The notes under the pieces were generated by a model that was not told where the DNA came from, ran no database searches, and worked only from the letters and a program-made list of their open reading frames with translations. DNA of 64,000 nucleotides from Roseithermus sacchariphilus (GTDB taxonomy: Bacteria > Bacteroidota > Rhodothermia > Rhodothermales > MEBIC09517), in NCBI GenBank assembly GCA_003285105.1, contig CP030158.1:1163447-1227446 (forward strand). The letters are read 5' to 3'. Shown here piece after piece: positions 24,945-34,389 of this stretch. The position numbers were made by a program, and so were the translations under genes. Position 1 is the first letter of the stretch. The number at the start of each line of letters is the position of its first letter.

Positions 24945-25868
24945 TTAGCCGGGGATCGAGCCCTGGATGGCCGGGCGTACGAACCCGCCGGCGGCCTCCA
25001 GGCGGCGGCGAGCTTCGTCGCGGTCGGCACCCGTGAGGGCCATGACGAGCGCCGTCTTGACGTGACCCCCCGCCTGCTCCAGCACGGCTCCCGCCGCGTC
25101 GTAATCCAGCCCCGTCACCGTCATGACGATCCGCTTCGACCGCTCGACGAGCTTCTTGTTGGTCATCTGCAGGTCGATCATCATGTTCTCGTAGACCTTC
25201 CCCAGCCGGATCATGGAGGCCGTCGTGATCATGTTGAGCACGAGCTTCTGGGCCGTGCCGCTCTTCATCCGGGTGGACCCCATGATCACCTCGGGGCCGA
25301 CGACCGGGCAGATCGCCACGTCGACGTCCAGGTCGAACGAGGAGCGGGGGTTGCAGGTGACGAACAGCGTCTTGCACCCGATCGACCGGGCGTAGCGGAC
25401 GGCGCCGACGACGTACGGGGTGCGACGACTGGCGGCAATGCCGCAGACGACGTCGGGCGGCCGTACCCCGGCGGCGCGGAGATCCTGCGCCCCGTTCTCC
25501 TCGACGTCCTCCGCGCCTTCCTGGGCCTGAAACATCGCCTCGCGCCCTCCCGCAATCAGCCCCTGCACCATCTCGGGCGGTGTTCCAAACGTCGGCGGAC
25601 ATTCCGAGGCATCGACGACGCCCAGCCGGCCGCTCGTGCCGGCTCCAACGTAAAACAGCCGCCCGCCCTGCCGAAACGCATCGACGACGATCTCGACGGC
25701 TTGCTCGACGTAAGGCAGTTCCTCGCGGACGGCGATGGGGACTTTGTGGTCTTCTGTATTGATGATCTCCAGGATGTCGCGCACGGAGGCCGTGTCGATC
25801 TCCATGGAGCGAGGGTTCCGCTGCTCGGTGGCCAGGGACTGAATTTCAGCGAAGAGGGAGGATGCCAT
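24945..25868 (-). CDS. murQ: N-acetylmuramic acid 6-phosphate etherase
   Basis: 307 residues. MurQ cleaves the lactyl ether of MurNAc-6-P in cell-wall recycling. The SIS domain has GAGTSGRLGVVDASECPPTF (about 64-83), and the catalytic acid Glu is in this E-C-P-P segment. TRMKSGTAQKLVLNM is a further family block. No kinase or transporter gene for MurNAc is adjacent. It starts eight bases after the CHAT gene stop and is probably in one transcript with it. Confidence 0.95.
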   Translation of the reverse strand: MASSLFAEIQSLATEQRNPRSMEIDTASVRDILEIINTEDHKVPIAVREELPYVEQAVEIVVDAFRQGGRLFYVGAGTSGRLGVVDASECPPTFGTPPEMVQGLIAGGREAMFQAQEGAEDVEENGAQDLRAAGVRPPDVVCGIAASRRTPYVVGAVRYARSIGCKTLFVTCNPRSSFDLDVDVAICPVVGPEVIMGSTRMKSGTAQKLVLNMITTASMIRLGKVYENMMIDLQMTNKKLVERSKRIVMTVTGLDYDAAGAVLEQAGGHVKTALVMALTGADRDEARRRLEAAGGFVRPAIQGSIPG

Positions 25869-25876
25869 GGGTGCGG

Positions 25877-28600
25877 TCAGGCAAACGAACGGGTCAAACG
25901 GACAGAGGAACGAACGACGCGGGGAAGGAGGATCAAGAACGCCACGCCGACCAGGAGCCCCAGCAGCCACCCCCAGGGAAACGGACGGGATAGATGGAGA
26001 GGGTGCGGGTCCCCGTAAAGGACGGGCGCCGCCCAGAAAAACGGGCTCTGCGCCGAGGCCGGAGCCGCGTCCATGTAATCGAGCTGCGCGCGCTGTAGGG
26101 CGACGTCCTTGGGATGCCCGTCGCCGAGATGCCGGTAGAACGCCTCCATGATGCGCGACATGGCGCGGTCGTCCACCAGCCAGAGCGTCGCCAGCGAACT
26201 GGGTACACCCGTCGCGTGGAAGGCATACTGCAGGCTTTGCATTCCTTCACCGAAAGCCAGCGTCCCGTCGGCCGTGCTGCATCCGCTCAGCACCACCAGC
26301 GGGGTCGACAGACGGTGCCGTTTCAGTTCGTGGAAAAAAAGAACCCCGTCGGCCCGGTCATCCGGCCACAGCACAATGGCATTGTACAGGGGGGAGGGGC
26401 TGGTGAGGGCGTGGGAGGCCAGGTGCAGCGCCGTCGGTTCGTTCATCAGCCGAAAGAAGGCGGTTTCCGTGGCCTCTGCGTCCTGCACGATGCGGGTTCG
26501 GCGAAACAGGGAGCGGATGCCGGCCAGTTCGTCGGCGACGGCAGGCAGGTCGGGCAGGGGGGCGCGGCCGGGCAGGGCGCCGGGGTCGGGGGTATCGAAC
26601 CGCGTCCGTCCGAACGCCGCCACGTCGAGCGAGGCTTTCCGGGGCGGAGGGCTCGGGCGCAAGAGCATCGACGCGGCCAGTTCCGTGGAGAAGGCATAAC
26701 GACGCACGAGGAACGGAGCCCCTTCGTACGAGAAAGACGGGGTTTCCGCTTCGAGGAGCATCCCGAAGGGGATCATGAACAACATGCCATCCGGCACCAC
26801 GACCAGGCGCCCCTGCTCCGGGAGGTAGGGCTGCAGCGGTGCGATGAGGGCCTGATGCAGCCGGAACAGCGCGTCCGTGTCGAACTGACGTTCCTGGAGG
26901 CCCGGCGTGGTCGGGCTGCGGAACGTCAGCCCCGAGGTCGGTAGCGACGACGCTTCTCCCGAGCTCTCTCCGGGACGCGCGCGGAACAGCGGGCTGATCG
27001 AAGCCATCAGCGTTTCCAGGGAATCGGCCGTGACGTCGAGCGCGACGCCGGTGACGGCCTCCGGGGTGAGGACGAACGCGAAGGTGAACGCGGGCACCCC
27101 GAAGGCCGGGTCGGCCGGATCGACAAAATACGAGATCAGCACCTGGCCCCGCTCCCGGAGGGCCTCCTGAAGCGGGGGGAGGGGAAGCAGCGTCGCCTGC
27201 GGCTCCAGGTCGAGCACGGCGTCCAGTTCGGTCATGAGGCGGGTCTCCTGCAGCTTCAGCCGGGCCATCGCATCGGCTGAAGTGCGGTGGGAGAGTTGAT
27301 TGCGCACCTCGGCGAGTTGCTGGGCGAGACTGTCGATCCGGAGGCGGTCGTGATCGGAGAGATCGCCCATGAGTTGCGCCTGCCGGTGCAGGTCCCGCAG
27401 GTGGCGGGCGCGGGTCTGCTCGAGGGTGAGGAAGGCCTCCTGCACGCGGCCTTCGGCCAGGAGGACGCGGACGAGCCCGGTGTACGGCCCCTGCCACTGA
27501 TCGAAGGCCATGACCGACCAGTCTGTGGTGCCCAGCGAGGCGCGCAGCGTCTCGGCGTGCCGGATGGCCTGCTGGTACCAGTCTTTGGCCGCAGCCAGGT
27601 GCTGCCGGCCCAGCTCCAGGTCGCCCAGGGCACGGGCGATGAGCATCTCGTACTCGGTGTACCCCGCCTGGCGGGCATGGTCCAGCGCATCGAGCAGATG
27701 CGTGTGGGCCACCTGCGTCCGGCCGCGTCGGGCCTCCAGGGTGCCCAGCGTGCGGAGGGCCCCGGCGCGCAGCAGCGAAGACCGGGTGCGCTGCCCGAAC
27801 GCCTCGGCCTGGCGGGCCAGCTCGATGGCCTGTGCGGCATCGCCGAGGGCATCCGAAAGCTGAGAGGCGGTCAGGTAGGCCGTTCCGGCGTTATAGAGCA
27901 GATTGGCGCTTCCGCTTTCCAGGTAGAGCTGTGCCGCTTCCAGGGCGTCGCGAAGGCCGGCTTCCAGCAACGAATCGTTCTCCGCGCTCGTCAGGGCCAG
28001 GTCGGCTTTCTGGCGTAGCAGAAAAGCCAGCCGGCTGCGATCCACCGACGGGCGGGACCGCAGGAGTTGCTCGGCCTGCCGGTAGTAGGAGGCGGCGGCC
28101 GTAACGTCGCGAAGCTGCCGGCTGTTGAACCCCATCTCGATGAGGAGTGAAGCCCGTTGTTCGGCATCGTGCTCCGGGGTCCGTGCCAGCGCTTCCACAT
28201 AGTCGTGGAGGGCCTCCACGCTTCGGCCGAGCCGTGCCCGAGCATTGGCCCGGTCATAATAGAGGTAGGCGCGCTCAGTCGGAGAGAGCGCGTCGTGGGA
28301 TAGTGCCTCCGACGCCACGTGAATGGCTTCTTCATAGCGGCGAAGCCAGCGGAGGGCGTAGAGCTCCCGCCGGTAAAGCAGGCCCAGATGCTCGGGGGCC
28401 CGGTCGTCATAGCACAGCCGTGCCTCGCGTGCTCGCGCGGCGAACTGCCGCAGGAGATCGTCCGGCATGACCCCATCGAATCGGCGGGCGTCGCGCAGGC
28501 GATCGCTGATGGCCTGCGTCTCCGCGAGCAGTCCATCGCAGGTCGCAATGGGCAGCGCCGTCGTCTCTTGCAGCAGCAAGAACAGAACGAGGATGAGCAT
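25877..28600 (-). CDS. Exported TPR-CHAT domain protein (caspase-like protease)
   Basis: 907 residues. An N-terminal hydrophobic signal (about 1-16) is followed by a long TPR/helical region (to about 480), a coiled stretch, and a CHAT domain (about 550-870). The catalytic dyad appears as ALHLASHA and VVLSGCSTADG. A hydrophobic helix near the C-terminus (WGWLLGLLVGVAFLILL) suggests membrane anchoring with the protease facing the periplasm. CHAT proteins are caspase-like peptidases. The target is unknown. murQ follows at once, and a small acidic ORF is divergent. Confidence 0.88.
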   Translation of the reverse strand: MLILVLFLLLQETTALPIATCDGLLAETQAISDRLRDARRFDGVMPDDLLRQFAARAREARLCYDDRAPEHLGLLYRRELYALRWLRRYEEAIHVASEALSHDALSPTERAYLYYDRANARARLGRSVEALHDYVEALARTPEHDAEQRASLLIEMGFNSRQLRDVTAAASYYRQAEQLLRSRPSVDRSRLAFLLRQKADLALTSAENDSLLEAGLRDALEAAQLYLESGSANLLYNAGTAYLTASQLSDALGDAAQAIELARQAEAFGQRTRSSLLRAGALRTLGTLEARRGRTQVAHTHLLDALDHARQAGYTEYEMLIARALGDLELGRQHLAAAKDWYQQAIRHAETLRASLGTTDWSVMAFDQWQGPYTGLVRVLLAEGRVQEAFLTLEQTRARHLRDLHRQAQLMGDLSDHDRLRIDSLAQQLAEVRNQLSHRTSADAMARLKLQETRLMTELDAVLDLEPQATLLPLPPLQEALRERGQVLISYFVDPADPAFGVPAFTFAFVLTPEAVTGVALDVTADSLETLMASISPLFRARPGESSGEASSLPTSGLTFRSPTTPGLQERQFDTDALFRLHQALIAPLQPYLPEQGRLVVVPDGMLFMIPFGMLLEAETPSFSYEGAPFLVRRYAFSTELAASMLLRPSPPPRKASLDVAAFGRTRFDTPDPGALPGRAPLPDLPAVADELAGIRSLFRRTRIVQDAEATETAFFRLMNEPTALHLASHALTSPSPLYNAIVLWPDDRADGVLFFHELKRHRLSTPLVVLSGCSTADGTLAFGEGMQSLQYAFHATGVPSSLATLWLVDDRAMSRIMEAFYRHLGDGHPKDVALQRAQLDYMDAAPASAQSPFFWAAPVLYGDPHPLHLSRPFPWGWLLGLLVGVAFLILLPRVVRSSVRLTRSFA

Positions 28601-28807
28601 GAAACCAGCCGCGGGTTATACGACCGCAGGAGCCGTGTCTTGGCAGAAAAAAGGCCGGGTGGGGGAGCGGCCGTGATTCGATCGGGGCGATAGCAACCTG
28701 GAGGGCGCTATCGCGTGATACGCTCGTGGGTGATGAGCGTAAGAACGGGGTGCCCGGCGGTATCGCGCAAGCGCCCGTCCATGAACCAAACCAGAAGAGG
28801 TCCGCAC

Positions 28808-29026
28808 ATGACGCATCGACGCTGGCAACCGGTGTATGTTGCCGAACCGCAGCTCAACGGGGGGGACGACCCCGATCGGGGGGGAGATCCCGAGGACAAC
28901 CCGAACGATGACCCGCCGGGGAAAGGAGACGGCCTGACCGATGAGCCGGCCCCCGACGATGCATCCGAACCCGATCCAGCCAGCCGCGCACACCAGCGCG
29001 TCCTGACGGGCGGGCGCTCTGTATAA
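28808..29026 (+). CDS. Small acidic Asp/Gly/Pro-rich protein
   Basis: 72 residues from ATG 28808. The middle is low complexity: GGDDPDRGGDPEDNP and similar repeats of D-D-P and G-D. No family is recognised. That it is a real gene is supported by a rho-independent terminator right behind its stop codon. The start could be earlier in frame (GTG or ATG near 28715-28790). It is divergent from the TPR-CHAT gene and upstream of recF. Confidence 0.5.
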   Translation: MTHRRWQPVYVAEPQLNGGDDPDRGGDPEDNPNDDPPGKGDGLTDEPAPDDASEPDPASRAHQRVLTGGRSV

Positions 29027-29050
29027 CCCCGGTTCTGCGCCGGGGTTTTT
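29025..29050 (+). terminator. Rho-independent terminator behind the small acidic ORF
   Basis: AACCCCGG (29025-29032) and CCGGGGTT (29040-29047) make an eight-pair stem with loop TTCTGCG, followed by a T-run. It starts at the stop codon of the small ORF and shields recF, whose start is 85 bases on. Confidence 0.88.
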
Positions 29051-29134
29051 GCTTTCCCCCCGTCCTCCACGAACGATTCGGAGGGCCGGGCGTTGGCAGG
29101 GCTGTTCGGCCCCCGGTCCACCGTGCTTCGTCCC

Positions 29135-30307
29135 ATGATTTTGCATCACCTTCGCCTGACGGCTTTTCGGGCGCATGCCGAGACACAGGTGTCGTTTGCG
29201 CCGAAGGTGAATCTGGTATACGGGCCGAACGGGGCGGGCAAGACGAACATCCTGGAGGCGATCCACTACCTCTGCCTCTCCAAGAGTTTCCTCGCCTCGC
29301 AGGACGGGTACGCGCTGCGGCGGGGCGCCCCGTATTTTGAGCTGGAGGGTCGGTTCGAAGGCGATCGGCGCTCCGACCTGCGGGTGCGGCTGGCGTATGT
29401 TCCGGAGCAGGGCAAGCGCATCCTCGTCAACGGGGCTCCACTGGAGCGGTTGTCCGAGATCGTCAGCATGCTGCCGATCGTCGTCTTTTCGCCGGCCGAT
29501 CATGCGATTACGGCCGAAGGGCCGGAGGAGCGGCGGCGGTTCCTCGACAACATTCTGAGCCAGGCGCGGCCGGTCTATCTGGACGATCTGCTGAAGTATC
29601 GGCGGGCGCTGCGGCAGCGCAACGAGCTGCTCTCGCAGTACCGGGGCCGACCGCTCCGGCCCGAGCAGGAGGCGGCGCTGCAATCGTGGGAAGCCGAGCT
29701 GGTGCTGCTGGGCACCCGCGTCATCCGCCGGCGGCTGCGGTTCATCGACACCTTCACGCGCTACCTCGAAGACGCCTACGCGCGCTTCGAGCGCGTGGCC
29801 GAACAGCCGACCATGACCTACAACGGCATCGCACCGCTCGACCTCGACGCCGACGAGGAGGCCATTGCAGAGGCGTTTCGGCGGCAACTCGCCCGCGTGG
29901 CCCGGCGGGAGCGGGAGCGCGGACGCACCCTCGTCGGCCCTCATCGGGACGACCTGGTGTTCCGGTTGAACGGGATGGAGGTGCGTCGCTATGCGTCGCA
30001 GGGTCAGCATCGCACGTTCGGCATGGCGTTGAAGCTGGCGCAGTGCTTTTACCTGCACGACCGCCTCGAAGAGCGCCCGATGTTGCTGCTCGACGACGTG
30101 TTCGGGCACTTCGACGACGAGCGGCGTGCCGGCTTTCTGGATTTGCTGCAATCGGAAGCCGTAGGGCAGAGCATCATCACGGACACCCGCCTGCGTCCGT
30201 TTGCCGGGGTGATTCCCTTCGATCGGCCCGAGCACCGCGCCATTCCCGTCGGCCGGGGGGCGGACCGCGCCATCGTGTCCGTGGAGACGGCCGTGGAGCC
30301 GGAATAA
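29135..30307 (+). CDS. recF: DNA replication and repair protein RecF
   Basis: 390 residues from ATG 29135, where the standard MILHHLRLTAFRAH start is seen. RecF loads RecA at gaps with RecO and RecR. The Walker A is GPNGAGKTN (about 31-39), the ABC signature region is SQGQHRTFGMALKLAQ, and the Walker B is MLLLDDVFGHFD. It is normally next to dnaN or gyrB; gyrB is 19 kb away here. Confidence 0.96.
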   Translation: MILHHLRLTAFRAHAETQVSFAPKVNLVYGPNGAGKTNILEAIHYLCLSKSFLASQDGYALRRGAPYFELEGRFEGDRRSDLRVRLAYVPEQGKRILVNGAPLERLSEIVSMLPIVVFSPADHAITAEGPEERRRFLDNILSQARPVYLDDLLKYRRALRQRNELLSQYRGRPLRPEQEAALQSWEAELVLLGTRVIRRRLRFIDTFTRYLEDAYARFERVAEQPTMTYNGIAPLDLDADEEAIAEAFRRQLARVARRERERGRTLVGPHRDDLVFRLNGMEVRRYASQGQHRTFGMALKLAQCFYLHDRLEERPMLLLDDVFGHFDDERRAGFLDLLQSEAVGQSIITDTRLRPFAGVIPFDRPEHRAIPVGRGADRAIVSVETAVEPE

Positions 30308-30352
30308 TCCAGATCGTCCGGAATGGAGCCTTCCTTCATCGCGGGGGACGCC

Positions 30353-30360
30353 TATATTTG
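30353..30360 (+). promoter_or_regulatory. TATATTTG -7 box before the M48 lipoprotein gene
   Basis: TATATTTG is an exact match to the Bacteroidota -7 consensus TAnnTTTG. It lies 136 bases before the start codon. The -33 element is not clear. Confidence 0.4.
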
Positions 30361-30488
30361 GGGGGCAGCCTTTCTCGGGGCCGTGGCCCGGCCTCGGCCC
30401 TTCGCAGGCTGTGACCGGACCCCTGCCGCGGCGCTCTGAATCCGCCGTGCAGGTCATGCTCCTTTCCCTGCCCATCGAGCGCATTCCC

Positions 30489-31988
30489 ATGTTTCACGTG
30501 AAACACTCCCTGCGACGCCTGCTTCTGCTGTCGCTGGTCGTCCTCGTCTCCGGCTGCGTCGCCACCGAAGTCAACCCGGTATCCGGCAACAAGCGGGCCG
30601 TCGGATACACCTGGGAGCAGGAGCTCGAACTCGGCAAGCAGGCCGATCAGCAGATCATCGCGCAGTACGGGCTGTACGACAACGAGGCGCTGGCGGCCTA
30701 TGTGACCCGCATCGGGGAGGAGGTGCTGGCTCAGAGCGACCTGCGCAAACCCGGCCTCGATCCGAAATTCCGGATTCCGTTTACCTTCCGGGTGCTCGAC
30801 AGCCCGGTGGTCAACGCGTTTGCCTTGCCGGGAGGCTATGTGTACGTGACACGCGGGTTGCTGGCCCACCTGGAGAACGAGGCGCAACTGGCCATGGTGC
30901 TGGGCCACGAGATCGGGCACGTGGCCGCACGGCATGCTTCCCAGCGCGCTGCCACGCAGCAAATCGCGCAGCTGGGGCTGATCGGAGGCGCCATCGCCGG
31001 GCAGGTCTTCCTGGGCGGGAATGCGGCGGAAAACATCCTCGGCCTCGGCGGGCAGGCCGCGCAGCTGCTGTTTCTCAGCTACAGCCGGGACAACGAGCGA
31101 GAATCCGACCGGCTCGGAGTGGCCTACGCCGCGAAGGCCGGCTATGCGGCCGGGGAGGGCGCGGCCTTCTTCGAGTCGCTCAAGCGCCTCAGTGAGCAAC
31201 ACGGCCAGAGCATCCCCTCATGGCAGTCCACCCACCCGGATCCGGGCGAGCGCGAGGTTACCATCCAGCGGCTGGCTGCCGAGTGGGCGCAGCGCCCGGA
31301 CATCGCCATGACGCAGGTGAATGCCGAACCGTACCTGCGCCAGATCGACGGGATCGTGCTGGGAGAAAACCCGCGCCAGGGGCTTGTGCGGGACGGGGTC
31401 TTCTATCATCCCGACCTGAAGTTTCGTTTCCCGGTGCCCGCCGGCTGGAACGTCTCGAACCAGCCCCAGCAGGTCGTCATGGCCGAGCCCAACGGGCAGG
31501 CCTATATGGTGCTGACCCTGGCACAGGAACCCTCCGCCGACGCGGCAGCCTCCGCCTTTGCCGCACAGCAGGGCCTGACCAACGTCGAGCGCAGTGCCGC
31601 CCGGCCCCATGGCCTGCCGGCCCAGGTGGTTTCGGCCTCGGCACAGTTGCAGAACGGGCAGGCCGTCCGGCTGCTCAACTACTTCATCGACTACGACCGC
31701 CACGTCTACAGCATCCTCGGCCTGACGACCGTCGACGGGTATCCGACGCACCGGGGCACGTTTCTGCGTACCATGGACGGCTTCGCGCCGCTGACCGATC
31801 CGGCCATCCTCGCGATACAGCCCACCCGCCTGCGCGTGGTGCCGGCCGGTACCACGGCCCCGTTCAGAACCTTCGTGCCGGCCCGGCTCCCGGAGGGCTT
31901 CAGCGCCGAAGACCTCGCCATCCTCAACCAGGTGCGGCTGGACGAGCCGATCGAGCAGGGGACGCTGCTGAAGCTGCCCGCCGACTGA
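30489..31988 (+). CDS. M48 family metalloprotease lipoprotein
   Basis: 499 residues from ATG 30489. The lipobox is in VLVSGC (Cys about residue 23), so it is an envelope lipoprotein. The zinc motif HEIGH is near 141-145 and the third ligand is in NERESDRLG. A C-terminal domain follows that is not part of the peptidase. BepA/Oma1-like enzymes of this kind control outer-membrane protein quality. The first codons MFHVKH are encoded by a parS site, so the start codon overlaps a centromere element. Confidence 0.93.
   Translation: MFHVKHSLRRLLLLSLVVLVSGCVATEVNPVSGNKRAVGYTWEQELELGKQADQQIIAQYGLYDNEALAAYVTRIGEEVLAQSDLRKPGLDPKFRIPFTFRVLDSPVVNAFALPGGYVYVTRGLLAHLENEAQLAMVLGHEIGHVAARHASQRAATQQIAQLGLIGGAIAGQVFLGGNAAENILGLGGQAAQLLFLSYSRDNERESDRLGVAYAAKAGYAAGEGAAFFESLKRLSEQHGQSIPSWQSTHPDPGEREVTIQRLAAEWAQRPDIAMTQVNAEPYLRQIDGIVLGENPRQGLVRDGVFYHPDLKFRFPVPAGWNVSNQPQQVVMAEPNGQAYMVLTLAQEPSADAAASAFAAQQGLTNVERSAARPHGLPAQVVSASAQLQNGQAVRLLNYFIDYDRHVYSILGLTTVDGYPTHRGTFLRTMDGFAPLTDPAILAIQPTRLRVVPAGTTAPFRTFVPARLPEGFSAEDLAILNQVRLDEPIEQGTLLKLPAD
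30490..30505. promoter_or_regulatory. parS centromere site 3, overlapping the M48 gene start
   Basis: A perfect TGTTTCACGTGAAACA beginning at the second base of the ATG. It is 5.5 kb from sites 1 and 2. ParB spreading from here would cover the translation start region. Confidence 0.93.
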
Positions 31989-31995
31989 GGCCGGC

Positions 31996-32421
31996 TCAGG
32001 CCGCGCCGCCCTCGCCGGACGGGGGGATCAGCGTGGCCTCACCGCCCACGGCCGTGCGCCCCTCGTGGTAGACGTAGACCCGGCACTTGACGTGTTTGTG
32101 CTTCTCGATCTTTTCCGATACCCGCACCTCTACCGTGACTTCCGACCCGACCGGCACGGGGCGGATGAAGCGACAGGAGATGGCCACGGCGATGCTGCCC
32201 GGGCCGGGAAAATCGCGCCCGAGCACCTTCGAAATCACGCCGAGCAACAGTACACCGTGGACCACCGGCTTACCGAACCGGGTGGTCCGGGCATAGGCCT
32301 CATCCACGTGAATCGGGTTGTCGTCGCCGGTCACCTCCGCAAACGTGCGGACGTCTTCGGCGGAAATGACACGGGAAAAGGTATAAGAGTCGCCGACCTG
32401 AAGGGTCTCGTAGGTGTTCAT
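31996..32421 (-). CDS. MaoC-like (R)-hydratase
   Basis: 141 residues. The hot-dog fold catalytic segment FAEVTGDDNPIHVDEAYA contains the Asp and His dyad of R-specific enoyl-CoA hydratases (PhaJ/MaoC), followed by FGKPVVHGVLLLG. Likely hydrates trans-2-enoyl-CoA in fatty-acid turnover. It ends seven bases from the convergent M48 gene. Confidence 0.9.
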   Translation of the reverse strand: MNTYETLQVGDSYTFSRVISAEDVRTFAEVTGDDNPIHVDEAYARTTRFGKPVVHGVLLLGVISKVLGRDFPGPGSIAVAISCRFIRPVPVGSEVTVEVRVSEKIEKHKHVKCRVYVYHEGRTAVGGEATLIPPSGEGGAA

Positions 32422-32585
32422 GAGGGGCGCTGAATGCGATGCGAGGCAGCGGGAAATCGGTGGGCGTCAATAAACGAACCCCGTGCGAAAAACGAAACCG
32501 GCGCTGAAGGCCTGAGGAACCCCGTCCGATACGGCCGGTAGGCGGGGCATATCGCTCCGGAGTCTGTTGCAACGAGCACGTTGCC

Positions 32586-33395
32586 ATGGCCGCATCTCTC
32601 CCCAAGATCAGTTGCCTGCTGGTCACCGCCGATCGTCCGATGCTGTGCCGGCGGGCGATCCGCGCGTATCGGCAGCAGACGTATCCCTACAAGGAGCTGG
32701 TGGTGCTGGACAACGGGCAGGCGCCGATGGAGCACCTCCTCCAGGACCTGCCGCACGAGGACGTCCGCTACCTGCGCGTCGAGAAAGCCCCCGGCCAGTA
32801 CATCGGGGCGCTACGCAACCAGGCGCTGGAGGCGGCCACGGGAGACTTCATCGTTCCGCAATGGGACGACGACGACTGGTCCCACCCGGAGCGGCTCGCC
32901 CGGCAGGCAGCGGTGCTTCAGGAAGGCTACGACGCGTGCACGCTGGCCGGCACGCTGATGCACGTCGATGCGGATCCGTATTTCGACCGGCCGTTCATCG
33001 GGTTGCTCGACGGCGGGGTGCCGCCCACCATCATGCACCGCCGGGATGCGACGATCCGCTATCCCAACCTGCGGCGCACGAGCGATTCGCACTACATCAA
33101 CAGCTGGAGCCGGCTGAGCTACGCGATCCTGCCACCCGAGCAGTCTCATCTCTACGTCCGCTATTTCCACGGCGGCAACCTGTGGGAACAGGAGCACTTC
33201 CTGCGCCGCATGCGCAATACGCCCCGGGATTGGCTGGCCTACGCATGGTACAAGTACGTCCGTGGGGACGTGTTTGCGCATCCTCGTTTCCGGCTCAGCC
33301 GGGAGGCGCAGGAGGCCTTTGCCCTGTACCTCGCCGACTCCGTCGCCTGCGGCCTCTTCCCGGATCGCCCGGTTGCCGAGAGAGCGCAGGTCTGA
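32586..33395 (+). CDS. Family 2 glycosyltransferase
   Basis: 269 residues. GT-A fold with ISCLLVTADRPMLCRRAI at the start, GALRNQALEAATGDFI and the metal-binding PQWDDDDW motif (about 94-101). No transmembrane part. It would transfer a sugar from a nucleotide sugar to an envelope glycan. Divergent from the MaoC gene. Confidence 0.88.
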   Translation: MAASLPKISCLLVTADRPMLCRRAIRAYRQQTYPYKELVVLDNGQAPMEHLLQDLPHEDVRYLRVEKAPGQYIGALRNQALEAATGDFIVPQWDDDDWSHPERLARQAAVLQEGYDACTLAGTLMHVDADPYFDRPFIGLLDGGVPPTIMHRRDATIRYPNLRRTSDSHYINSWSRLSYAILPPEQSHLYVRYFHGGNLWEQEHFLRRMRNTPRDWLAYAWYKYVRGDVFAHPRFRLSREAQEAFALYLADSVACGLFPDRPVAERAQV

Positions 33396-33432
33396 CGGGG
33401 GAAGGCCGAGGGCGACGATCTGAATCCGGGCG

Positions 33433-34383
33433 TCAGGGCGTCGGTTTGCCGGAGCTTCCGGGAGGAGAGCCTTCGGCAGGATGGGGGTGTCCTCGTGGGA
33501 TGAAGCCGCTCCACACCGAACTCCGTCCGGCGGCGATCCAGCGGTCGATCCAGGCCGCCCAGGGCAGCGCGAGCAGGATCAGCTCGAGGACGAACAGCCT
33601 GAACTGGATGCCCATGATCAGGTACACGCCCACGTGCATGCCGATCAGCGCGAGCAGGACGGGCATCCGGTAGCGACGCCACCAGATCAGGGGGGCCGAG
33701 GCCTCGGCCAGCAGCCCCAGAGCCAGAAAGAGCGTGGCCAGCCCGGGTGCGCTCAGCACCAGCTCCTGCAGCGCGTTGTACGCCAGCATGCCGGTCTGCG
33801 CCCAGCCGTCGATGCTCTTTTCCTGGATCCACAGCCACAGGTGCCGCCCGTCCGCCCAGTGCAACCCCGTTCCAACCAGCTTGGAGCAAGCCGCCAGGGC
33901 GTAGCCAAGCCCGACGAAGAAGTAGGTGAATCCGAGGGTGAACCGTCGTTGCACGCGGGGCGCGTCGAACAGCAGCAGGCCCAGGCTCAGCCCGAGCAGC
34001 GTCATCCCCAGCAGGTTCGCCCCGTGCTCGACCTTGCCGAGGGAGAACCGCGCCACGTATTGCAGGTGCATCAGCAGAAAAGCGGCGAGGTAGGCATAGC
34101 GCGAGCGCCGCAGCAGGCCCAGCCCCATCAAGACGGTGATGACGGCGGCGTTGACCAGCACCAGGTCGTGGCGGAGCAGCCATCCCAAGTCGACGTACTG
34201 CCCCAGCCCGTGGGGCACGGCCAGCACGTCGAGCCGGCGCGCATACAGGCCCCAGCGCCAGACCTGCTCGACGACAAACACGGCGATGAACCCTTCGAAG
34301 AGCCGAAAGAACACCACCTCGCCCGGGGTTTCCGGGCGGTCGTAGTCGAACAGGTTGTCCCACAGGGATCGAAGCAGCCGCAT
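33433..34383 (-). CDS. HTTM domain membrane protein (second of two)
   Basis: 316 residues with about eight transmembrane helices. Family features of the HTTM (vitamin K gamma-carboxylase-like) fold include the R-L-x-E-G-F-I start, a long run of hydrophobic pairs and G-x-x-K-L-V-G-T-G-L-x-W near the middle. No known function in bacteria. It follows the small 34390-34842 gene by six bases. A proline-rich cytoplasmic tail ends the protein. Confidence 0.75.
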   Translation of the reverse strand: MRLLRSLWDNLFDYDRPETPGEVVFFRLFEGFIAVFVVEQVWRWGLYARRLDVLAVPHGLGQYVDLGWLLRHDLVLVNAAVITVLMGLGLLRRSRYAYLAAFLLMHLQYVARFSLGKVEHGANLLGMTLLGLSLGLLLFDAPRVQRRFTLGFTYFFVGLGYALAACSKLVGTGLHWADGRHLWLWIQEKSIDGWAQTGMLAYNALQELVLSAPGLATLFLALGLLAEASAPLIWWRRYRMPVLLALIGMHVGVYLIMGIQFRLFVLELILLALPWAAWIDRWIAAGRSSVWSGFIPRGHPHPAEGSPPGSSGKPTP

Positions 34384-34389
34384 GGCAGG

